Source: an uncultured Capnocytophaga sp.
GTDB lineage: Bacteria > Bacteroidota > Bacteroidia > Flavobacteriales > Flavobacteriaceae
Reading direction: 5' to 3'
DNA length: 64,000 bases
Assembly: GCF_937936315.1 (NCBI RefSeq)
Contig: NZ_CALGWU010000023.1
Span: forward strand, 110,359-174,358
Shown here: piece after piece, positions 57,648-64,000 of the stretch
Layout: each line of letters begins with the position of its first letter
How positions within the stretch are numbered: position 1 is the stretch's first letter
The notes under the pieces: generated by a model
Databases searched by the model: none
Told to the model about the DNA's origin: nothing
The model's input: the letters and a program-made list of their open reading frames with translations, nothing else
Program-made: the position numbers and the translations under genes

Positions 57648-59512
57648 AAAAAAACTTTGCTCTTATATTGTTATTTCTTTTGGGAATGAACACTCTTCTT
57701 TCCCAACCTATAGATACTTTAAGAGTAAAAGATTCATTATTACAAGGTATTTCTCCAGAGAGAGAGGTAAAAAATAGAGAGTTTTATAAAAAAATAAAGA
57801 GATTTTTCAATAAATATAAACTCACTAAAAACCTAAATAACCTCATTGTAGTTGAAGAAAAAATACCTGAAGGTATTACAACTACTACAACTATTACCCC
57901 TAAAAAAACACCTTCTTATCAAGGGAAAATCATTAGAAATATTATTATTACTACCTTAGATCCTTTTGGTTTTGACGAAAGAGATTTGAGTAAATCCCCT
58001 CGTACTCGTTTAGAACGTTATGGCAATGCCCTACATATAAAAACCCGCGAGAGTACAGTACGTAGGATGCTTTTATTTAAAAAAGATAAAACTTTAGATA
58101 CCCTTCTTCTGAGTGAAACTGAACGTATATTGCGTAATCAACGGTATATTCGTAGAGCACAAGTTAAAGCTATGGCTGTGGAGGGAGCTTCCGATTCCAT
58201 AGATGTAGAAGTGAATGTGCTTGATAGTTGGTCTATATACTTTGATGGAGACTTTACTAACAGTAGAGGATGGACTCGGCTTACGGAACAAAATCTCTTT
58301 GGGATAGGACACGAACTTTCACTTACCTATCAACAATACTTCTCAGGGATTGGAAATAATGGTAAGGGCTTTAGTTATGTAGTAAGAAATATAAGAAATT
58401 CTTATATCAATGTACGAACAGGCTATTATTCTGATTATGAGAATGAGTTTTCAAAAAGTATACAAGTAGAACGACCTCTCTACTCACCTTTGGCACGTTG
58501 GTCTGGACGCCTAGGTTATTATGAAAACAGATTTGAGGATGAGAGTATTAGATATAGAGATTCTATTTATACTCCTATTCTAATGACACGTTCTTTCGAT
58601 GCTTTTGGTGGTTGGGTAAAACCTATTAAGAAAGGAGAAACTAAACTTATTCACAATTTTATTGTAGCAGCAAGATTTCGTAATATTAGCTATTATGAAA
58701 AACCTTCTTTAGATTTGGATTCTCAACAGTATTACAGTAATGAAAATTTGTATCTCACTCAATTTAGCTTAAATAGTACAGGATTCATAAAAGAACGTTA
58801 TATTTTTCGCAATGGTGATATTGAGGATGTGGGAATAGGTCATTCTATATTTCTCACTTCAGGTATTTTATGGAAAAATAAGGCTACGCTACCTTATCTT
58901 GGGATTGGATTTGCCTCAGCAAACTATAATAAGAAGGGCTATCATTCTATTAATTTTGAAGTAGGTTCTTTTTTTGAAAAAGGCAATGGTAAAGAGACTG
59001 TCCTACGAGGTCAAGGTACCTATTTTACTAAATTATTTACAATAGGCGATTGGCATTTTCGTCAGTTTTTGCGTTCCTCATTCGTAATAGGACTTAATGG
59101 AAGTATATACCAGCGCAATAATATCAATTTAAATGATTCTAATGGCATTTTAGGCTTCAATAGTAGTGAAGTATATGGTACACGTAAACTAATTTTTACT
59201 TCTCAAACACAAGTTTATGCGCCTTTTCAGCTAATTGGTTTTAGGTTTAGTCCATTTCTATCAGCCGATACAGGTTTTATAGGTAGAAATAATACAGCTT
59301 TTTTTAAAACTGAAATGTATTCTAAAGTATCTTTAGGGTTTTATATTTCCAATGACTATCTACCTTTTGGAGCTATAGAGTTTTCATTTGGCTACTATCC
59401 TAACATACCTGGAACGGGTAAGAATATTTTTAAATTTACAGGGATTACTAACGAGGATTTTAGATTGCATAGTTTTTCTCAACGATTACCAAATGTTGTA
59501 TCTTTTAGATAA
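57644..59512 (+). CDS. Outer-membrane beta-barrel protein with POTRA-like domain
   Basis: A 622-residue exported protein with a signal peptide ending near LLSQP. A basic N-terminal part and a POTRA-like alpha-beta segment (about 150-195, RILRNQRYIRRAQVKAMAVEGASDSIDVEVNVLDSWSI) are followed by a long region of amphipathic strands with aromatic ends, as in BamA/TamA barrels. It looks like a single-POTRA surface-assembly protein, but I cannot assign a substrate. It overlaps tadA by four bases and has no own promoter. Confidence 0.75.
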   Translation: MKKNFALILLFLLGMNTLLSQPIDTLRVKDSLLQGISPEREVKNREFYKKIKRFFNKYKLTKNLNNLIVVEEKIPEGITTTTTITPKKTPSYQGKIIRNIIITTLDPFGFDERDLSKSPRTRLERYGNALHIKTRESTVRRMLLFKKDKTLDTLLLSETERILRNQRYIRRAQVKAMAVEGASDSIDVEVNVLDSWSIYFDGDFTNSRGWTRLTEQNLFGIGHELSLTYQQYFSGIGNNGKGFSYVVRNIRNSYINVRTGYYSDYENEFSKSIQVERPLYSPLARWSGRLGYYENRFEDESIRYRDSIYTPILMTRSFDAFGGWVKPIKKGETKLIHNFIVAARFRNISYYEKPSLDLDSQQYYSNENLYLTQFSLNSTGFIKERYIFRNGDIEDVGIGHSIFLTSGILWKNKATLPYLGIGFASANYNKKGYHSINFEVGSFFEKGNGKETVLRGQGTYFTKLFTIGDWHFRQFLRSSFVIGLNGSIYQRNNINLNDSNGILGFNSSEVYGTRKLIFTSQTQVYAPFQLIGFRFSPFLSADTGFIGRNNTAFFKTEMYSKVSLGFYISNDYLPFGAIEFSFGYYPNIPGTGKNIFKFTGITNEDFRLHSFSQRLPNVVSFR

Positions 59513-59547
59513 TAAATGCTTTACAATAAGAAAAATTAAAATAAACA

Positions 59548-59579
59548 TTTGCGCAATTCATTTATTTACTGTACTTTTG
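59548..59579 (+). promoter_or_regulatory. Promoter of clpS
   Basis: TTTG (59548-59551), 20 bases, TACTTTTG (59572-59579), 20 bases before the ATG. Confidence 0.75.
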
Positions 59580-59599
59580 TATCATTATAAAAGCAAATT

Positions 59600-59887
59600 A
59601 TGTTACAAAATAATTACCAAGAAGAAACCTTTGCTGAGGAAGACGTGATGGAGCTTATAGATGATGAATGTCATCTCATTTTATACAATGATGATGTCAA
59701 TACTTTTGATCACGTTATCGATACTTTAGTAGAGGTTTGTCATCACACTTTTGAGCAAGCCGAGCAATGTGCTATTATTGTGCATTTCAAGGGAAAATGC
59801 GATGTAAAAACAGGAAGTTATGAATATCTAGAACCTCTTTGCACCGCGCTTCTTGATGCTGGACTCTCTGCTCAAATAGAAAATTAA
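59600..59887 (+). CDS. clpS: Clp protease adaptor ClpS
   Basis: A 95-residue adaptor that binds N-degron substrates and delivers them to a Clp ATPase. The binding-pocket motif is LILYNDDVNTFDHVIDTLVEVC, with the typical Asn-Asp-Asp, followed by AEQCAIIVHFKGKCDVKTG with the conserved His near the pocket. In this window the partner may be ClpC, since ClpA is not normally present in Bacteroidota. It has a consensus promoter. Confidence 0.93.
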   Translation: MLQNNYQEETFAEEDVMELIDDECHLILYNDDVNTFDHVIDTLVEVCHHTFEQAEQCAIIVHFKGKCDVKTGSYEYLEPLCTALLDAGLSAQIEN

Positions 59888-59934
59888 TAATTACTATTTT
59901 TAAAATTATTCACTTTTAACTATTCACTAAAATC

Positions 59935-60711
59935 GTGGAACTAAAACTATCAAAACCTATTTGTTTTTTTGACCTTGAAACTACGGGTATCGATATTATC
60001 AAAGACCGCATCGTTGAAATATCTATCTTAAAAGTCTACCCCAATGGCAATAAAGAAAGTAAAACGTGGCTTGTAAATCCTACTATTCCTATCCCCAAAG
60101 CTGCCTCAGATGTACACGGCATTACTGATGAGCGCGTTGCAAATGAACCTACTTTCAAAGAGCTTGCAAAGCAAATCCACAATATGATAAAAGATTCTGA
60201 CCTTGCTGGCTACAATTCCGACCGCTTTGATATTCCATTACTTGCTGAAGAAATGTTGCGTGCTGAAGTAGATTTTGATTTGGGGAACCGCGTATCGGTA
60301 GATGTACAAACTATTTTTCACAAAATGGAACAGCGCACTCTCTCGGCGGCTTATAAGTTCTATTGTGGTAAAGACCTTATTGATGCACATACTGCTTCAG
60401 CAGATACCAATGCCACTTATGAAATCCTCAAAGCCCAGCTTGACCGTTATGACAGCTTAGAGAACAACATCAAAAAGCTCAGCGAGTTTACTTATCGCAA
60501 ACAAATAGCCGACTTTGCTGGTTTTATTGGATATAATGCAAAAGGCGAAGAAATCTTTACTTTTGGTAAACACAAAGGCAAACGTGTAGAAGATATTTTT
60601 GACGAAGAACCAGGATATTTTGGTTGGCTTCTCGGTGCCGATTTCCCATTGTATACTAAAAAAATTCTTACGGCTATCAAGCTCCGCAAATTATCGGCTA
60701 CTATTAAATAA
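59935..60711 (+). CDS. DEDDh 3'-5' exonuclease (DNA polymerase III epsilon-like) with C-terminal DUF3820-like domain
   Basis: A 258-residue exonuclease starting at GTG. Catalytic acids are in FDLETTGID, AGYNSDRFDIPLL and the final DAHTASADTNATYEI, which carries the His and last Asp. Residues about 195-258 (TFGKHKGKRVEDIFDEEPGYFGWLLGADF) form a small domain like DUF3820 found after such nucleases. It may act in DNA repair or RNA turnover rather than replication. It stands 47 bases after clpS and ends at a hairpin. Confidence 0.85.
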   Translation: MELKLSKPICFFDLETTGIDIIKDRIVEISILKVYPNGNKESKTWLVNPTIPIPKAASDVHGITDERVANEPTFKELAKQIHNMIKDSDLAGYNSDRFDIPLLAEEMLRAEVDFDLGNRVSVDVQTIFHKMEQRTLSAAYKFYCGKDLIDAHTASADTNATYEILKAQLDRYDSLENNIKKLSEFTYRKQIADFAGFIGYNAKGEEIFTFGKHKGKRVEDIFDEEPGYFGWLLGADFPLYTKKILTAIKLRKLSATIK

Positions 60712-60724
60712 AAAATAGCTCTAA

Positions 60725-60757
60725 AACTTCAGCAAAGTTCCAAATTTTGCTAAAGTT
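60725..60757 (+). terminator. Imperfect terminator after the exonuclease gene
   Basis: AACTTCAGCAAA (60725-60736) pairs with TTTGCTAAAGTT (60746-60757) with one mismatch, followed by AGATTTTTCT. It resembles a decayed CTTTGNCAAAG-type hairpin. Confidence 0.6.
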
Positions 60758-60783
60758 AGATTTTTCTACATTCATTTTTATTT

Positions 60784-62982
60784 ATGGAAACAAACACCGA
60801 CTTAGAAGAAGAAAACAAATCCATTGCACGCGAGTATAAAGAACTCTTGCGTATCAGTTATCAAACCCTTAGCGATGAAGATAAAAAGCTCATTCGATTA
60901 GCGTTTGACACCGCTGTTGATGCGCACAAAGACCAACGCCGAAAAAGTGGGGAACCTTATATTTTTCACCCTATTGCTGTAGCTAAAATTGTCGCTTCAC
61001 AAATAGGATTAGATGCCATAGCCATTGCGTCAGCTTTATTACACGATGTAGTAGAAGATACCGACTATACGATTGAAGATATGGAAAGACTTTTTGGTAA
61101 CACTGTGGCACATATTGTGGAAGGACTTACCAAAATTTCGAGTATGAGTCGTGAAAATGACATCTCTTTACAAGCTGAGAACTTCCGAAAGCTTCTCCTT
61201 ACGATGAATGATGATGTGCGCGTGATTCTCATCAAAATTGCCGACAGACTCCACAATATGCAAACGATGGATTCGATGGCAGAATACAAACAAGCCAAAA
61301 TAGCTTCGGAAACACTCTATATTTATGCGCCTATTGCTCACCGCATTGGCTTGTATAATATCAAAACAGAATTAGAAGACCTCGCACTTAAATACACTGA
61401 CCCCGAACGCTACAATAGTATCCTAAACAAAATGGAGGAATCCAAAGAAGAACAACAGGAATACATTGAGGCGTTTACCAAAATAGTAGAAACCTCTTTA
61501 ACACAACAAAAAATTGATTATTACATCAAAGGGCGCCCCAAATCAATCTATTCTATTTATAGGAAAATGGAATCGCAAGGTGTGAGTTTTGAAGAAGTTT
61601 ACGATAAATTTGCAATTCGCATCATCTATAAAAGTGAACCAGCTGAAGAAAAGTTTTTGGCTTGGAAAATATACTCTATTGTTACCGACCACTTCCGTCC
61701 TAATCCCACCCGATTGCGTGATTGGATTTCCTCACCTAAATCTACAGGTTATGAAGCCTTACATATTACTGTAATGGGTCCAAAAGGCAAATGGGTAGAG
61801 GTGCAAATACGCAGCGAACGTATGCACGAAATCGCTGAAAAAGGTTATGCAGCCCATTTTAAGTATAAACACGGCGACCAAAAAGAAGAAGGCATCGAAA
61901 TGTGGCTTAATAGGTTGCAAGAAGTCTTTGAAAACAGCGAGGCAAATGCTGTAGACTTTGTAGAAGATTTCAAACTCAACTTGTATTCTAAAGAGATTTT
62001 CGTCTTTACCCCTAATGGTGAGATAAAATCTCTCCCGAAAGGTGCTACACCACTTGATTTTGCTTTTTCAATACATACAGGAGTGGGTTTAAAAACACGT
62101 GGAGCCAAAGTAAACAATAAATTAGTGCCCTTAAACTATGTATTAAAGAGCGGTGAAACAGTAGAAATTATCACTGCTGAAAATGCAAAACCCACTAAGA
62201 ACTGGCTAAACTATGCTACAACTGCTAAAGCACGTAGTAAGATAAAAAATGCTTTAAAAGAAGAAACAAAAGCTGTTGCTGCTGAAGGAAAAGAGATTTT
62301 AGTTCGAAAATTAAAGCAATTGAAGGTTACTCTTAATGAAGAAGTAATGAATGAGCTAGTGAGTTACTTCAAAACAAAGACTAGTTTAGATATTTACTAT
62401 CAAGCAGGAACGGGAGAAATCAGCAACCAAATGCTGAAAGAGTTTGTATCTCATCGCACGTCTTTCTTTGGCTTATTCAAAAATAAAGTAGTTAAAAAAC
62501 CTACCGACGAACCTGTTTATTCGCCGAACGTTCACTATGATAGCATTGTGTTTGGTAAGGAAGAAGAATCTTTAGACTATACTTTTTCAAAATGTTGCAA
62601 TCCTATCCCTGGTGATCCTATTTTTGGGTTTGTTACTATCAACGAAGGGGTGAAGGTACACAAAAAAACTTGCCCCAATGCTATTTCGATGCAATCGAAT
62701 TACGCTTATCGTATCATTCAAGCTAAATGGGTAAAATCTGATGAAAGAGATTTCAAAGTGAGTCTTAGAATTAGTGGTATTGACCGCGATGGACTCATCA
62801 GTGATATCTCAAAAGTGATTTTGGATAGCAAATTTGTAAAACTTACCAATATTAATATAGATACAGAAGGTAATGTATTCAGTGGAAAAGTCTCTATTTC
62901 AATCAACAACAATGCTACTTTAAAAAAACTGATGCAAGATATTAAGAACATCAAAGGAGTAGATAAAGTAAACAGACTGTAA
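60784..62982 (+). CDS. Bifunctional (p)ppGpp synthetase/hydrolase (Rel/SpoT)
   Basis: A 732-residue long RSH protein controlling the stringent response. The HD hydrolase domain covers about 40-200 with GEPYIFHPIAVAKI, LLHDVVEDTDYTIED and ADRLHNMQTMDSM. A synthetase domain (about 235-360) has KGRPKSIYSIYRKM and STGYEALHITVMGPKGKWVEVQIR. A TGS domain (about 400-460), a CC/ZFD region (SKCCNPIPGDPIFGFVT) and a C-terminal ACT domain follow. Both catalytic halves look intact, so one enzyme may make and break (p)ppGpp. The TrmH-family gene starts one base after its stop. Confidence 0.93.
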   Translation: METNTDLEEENKSIAREYKELLRISYQTLSDEDKKLIRLAFDTAVDAHKDQRRKSGEPYIFHPIAVAKIVASQIGLDAIAIASALLHDVVEDTDYTIEDMERLFGNTVAHIVEGLTKISSMSRENDISLQAENFRKLLLTMNDDVRVILIKIADRLHNMQTMDSMAEYKQAKIASETLYIYAPIAHRIGLYNIKTELEDLALKYTDPERYNSILNKMEESKEEQQEYIEAFTKIVETSLTQQKIDYYIKGRPKSIYSIYRKMESQGVSFEEVYDKFAIRIIYKSEPAEEKFLAWKIYSIVTDHFRPNPTRLRDWISSPKSTGYEALHITVMGPKGKWVEVQIRSERMHEIAEKGYAAHFKYKHGDQKEEGIEMWLNRLQEVFENSEANAVDFVEDFKLNLYSKEIFVFTPNGEIKSLPKGATPLDFAFSIHTGVGLKTRGAKVNNKLVPLNYVLKSGETVEIITAENAKPTKNWLNYATTAKARSKIKNALKEETKAVAAEGKEILVRKLKQLKVTLNEEVMNELVSYFKTKTSLDIYYQAGTGEISNQMLKEFVSHRTSFFGLFKNKVVKKPTDEPVYSPNVHYDSIVFGKEEESLDYTFSKCCNPIPGDPIFGFVTINEGVKVHKKTCPNAISMQSNYAYRIIQAKWVKSDERDFKVSLRISGIDRDGLISDISKVILDSKFVKLTNINIDTEGNVFSGKVSISINNNATLKKLMQDIKNIKGVDKVNRL

Positions 62983-62983
62983 T

Positions 62984-63526
62984 ATGCGTAAATTAACGAA
63001 TAATGAACTCAATAGATTGGATATTGAGCAATTTAAGAAGGCAGAAAAGACACCTCTAATAGTAATTTTGGATAATGTGAGAAGTTTGAACAATATAGGT
63101 TCTGTTTTTCGCACTTGCGATGCTTTTTTAATTGAAAAGATATACCTCTGTGGGATTACCGCCACTCCTCCAAACAAAGAGATTCACAAAACAGCTTTGG
63201 GTGCGACTGATAGTGTGGCGTGGGAATATGTAGAAAACACACTTTCGGTAGTAGAAAAGCTAAAAGAGCAAGAGGTTTATATTATCAGTATTGAGCAAGC
63301 TGAAAATTCTACAATGCTGAATGATTTCCGATCTAATGGAAATCAAAAATATGCTATTATCTTTGGCAACGAGGTAAAAGGAGTGGAACAAGAAGTAGTA
63401 TCAGCTTCTGATGAGGTGATAGAAATCCCACAATATGGTACTAAACATTCCCTGAATATTTCGGTGAGTGCAGGAATTGCTATTTGGGAGTTAGCAATGA
63501 AGCTCAGGAACTATACAATGTTATAA
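62984..63526 (+). CDS. TrmH/SpoU-family RNA 2'-O-methyltransferase
   Basis: A 180-residue SPOUT methyltransferase with the alpha-beta knot. Motif 1 is LDNVRSLNNIGSVFRTCDAF, motif 2 IIFGNEVKGVEQE and motif 3 EIPQYGTKHSLNISVSAGIAIWE. It lacks the N-terminal RNA-binding extension of RlmB, so a tRNA or rRNA target cannot be named. It is co-transcribed with the Rel/Spo gene, one base apart, which echoes the old spoT-spoU gene order of enterobacteria. Confidence 0.9.
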   Translation: MRKLTNNELNRLDIEQFKKAEKTPLIVILDNVRSLNNIGSVFRTCDAFLIEKIYLCGITATPPNKEIHKTALGATDSVAWEYVENTLSVVEKLKEQEVYIISIEQAENSTMLNDFRSNGNQKYAIIFGNEVKGVEQEVVSASDEVIEIPQYGTKHSLNISVSAGIAIWELAMKLRNYTML

Positions 63527-63549
63527 AAATAAAATTAGAAATGATAAAC

Positions 63550-63584
63550 AAAAAGCCTGATAACAATATGTTATCAGGCTTTTT
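63550..63584. terminator. Bidirectional terminator between the methyltransferase gene and tRNA-Gly
   Basis: AAAAAGCCTGATAAC (63550-63564) pairs over 15 bases with GTTATCAGGCTTTTT (63570-63584) around a 5-base loop, with T-runs on both strands. Confidence 0.92.
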
Positions 63585-63589
63585 TACAG

Positions 63590-63662
63590 AGCGGGAGACG
63601 AGGTTCGAACTCGCGACATTCAGCTTGGAAGGCTGACGCTCTACCAACTGAGCTACTCCCGC
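63590..63662 (-). tRNA. tRNA-Gly (anticodon UCC)
   Basis: A 73-base cloverleaf on the minus strand. The acceptor stem GCGGGAG pairs fully with CTCCCGC. The anticodon loop is CTTCCAA with anticodon TCC, the T-loop TTCGAAC, and the discriminator is U73, as in bacterial tRNA-Gly. CCA is not encoded. Confidence 0.96.
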
Positions 63663-63694
63663 AATTATAGTGATATAAATATATTTTCCGAGTG

Positions 63695-63727
63695 CAAATA
63701 TACAATTATTTACTATAATCTTCCAAA
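63695..63727 (-). promoter_or_regulatory. Promoter of tRNA-Gly
   Basis: Minus-strand TTTG (63724-63727), 21 bases, TATATTTG (63695-63702). Confidence 0.7.
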
Positions 63728-63783
63728 TTTTTTAATACTTTTTTATTGTATTTTTTGTAAATAAAAAAGTAAAGACTTATAAA

Positions 63784-63978
63784 TCAATGATTATTTTTCT
63801 CATTACTTTTCTTCTGATAAAGATAAAGACAAACGAATGAAAATAAATACCCAGCATTTATGGATAATAATAATAAAGTTCCACGTAAAGGGTGGGTCCA
63901 ACTACCTATAAAACTTTCATCAATAGCATAAATCAACAATATAATATAACGTGAGTTCGACGTAAGAAAAGTTATTTT
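63784..63978 (-). pseudogene. C-terminal end of a membrane protein, probably frameshifted
   Basis: On the minus strand a 64-codon frame without ATG reads ...LTSNSRYIILLIYAIDE, then GSWTHPLRGTLLLLSINAG, a hydrophobic helix and KKSNEKNNH before TGA. It looks like the end of a small polytopic membrane protein. Upstream in the same frame there is a TAA at 63979-63981. A different frame, ending in PFFANKK, reaches the same point across a run of six A. One missing A would explain the break. The rest of the gene lies outside the window. No other gene is seen in 63728-64000. Confidence 0.4.
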
Positions 63979-64000
63979 TTATTTGCAAAAAAGGGATAGT

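Overview
The window comes from an AT-rich Bacteroidota genome, almost certainly a gliding member of Flavobacteriaceae and most like Capnocytophaga. The evidence is the gliding-motility lipoprotein gene gldI, many promoters of the Bacteroidota form TTTG-N19-21-TAnnTTTG close to start codons, few Shine-Dalgarno sites, and many lipoprotein signal peptides. The genus is an inference from remembered family features; no search was possible. Most of the window is ordinary chromosomal housekeeping DNA.

Layout. 0-4 kb: the 3' end of mgtE, then leftward folC and an exbB-exbD-tonB energy-transduction operon, then three tandem tRNA-Val(UAC) genes with one promoter and one terminator. 4-9.6 kb: a lipoprotein gene whose signal peptide is cut off by an in-frame TAG, a fused 2-oxoacid dehydrogenase E1 alpha/beta gene, an Hsp15-type S4 protein, an FKBP lipoprotein and pssA. 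9.6-25.8 kb, all leftward: comEC, an NlpC/P60 hydrolase, clpC, recQ, a secreted endonuclease I, an acyltransferase, an MscS channel, a C-terminal processing protease, oxyR, a YARHG-domain secreted protein and a luciferase-like oxidoreductase. 25.9-34.5 kb, leftward: a nucleoid-associated protein, a pRiA4b ORF-3-like protein, a cyclophilin-FKBP fusion with gldI and a DHH phosphoesterase, rlmD, an FMN-dependent 2-hydroxyacid dehydrogenase, kdsD and cdd.

35-37.5 kb, rightward: a DUF368/PopT-type transporter, an MFS permease and a PspC-like protein. 37.5-41.4 kb is the only stretch that looks accessory. It holds a copper nitrite reductase with a fused cytochrome c domain (nirK), a nirV-like gene, an unknown acidic protein and a SCO copper chaperone. 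It is visibly richer in G+C and surrounded by degenerate short tandem repeats with periods of 7, 9 or 10 bases. Together these genes look like a small nitrite-to-nitric-oxide respiratory or detoxification module with its own copper delivery.

41.4-46.3 kb, leftward: typA, a 41-residue FeoB-associated Cys-rich membrane protein, a SIMPL protein and a PgpH-type HD phosphohydrolase. 46.6-63.5 kb, rightward: lptD, ligA, a cell-wall amidase, an MCE/MlaD protein, an Fe-S membrane protein, ftsE, a 2-hydroxyacid dehydrogenase, a DUF937 protein, tadA, an outer-membrane barrel protein, clpS, a DEDDh exonuclease, a Rel/Spo (p)ppGpp enzyme and a TrmH-family methyltransferase. The window ends with tRNA-Gly(UCC) and a leftward membrane-protein remnant that may be frameshifted.

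The observations I would check first are a tRNA-Val copy carrying the G3.U70 pair that defines tRNA-Ala, the TAG directly after a lipobox, the nitrite reductase module with a heptamer-repeat linker, and the recurring short-period repeats and CTTTGNCAAAG hairpins.
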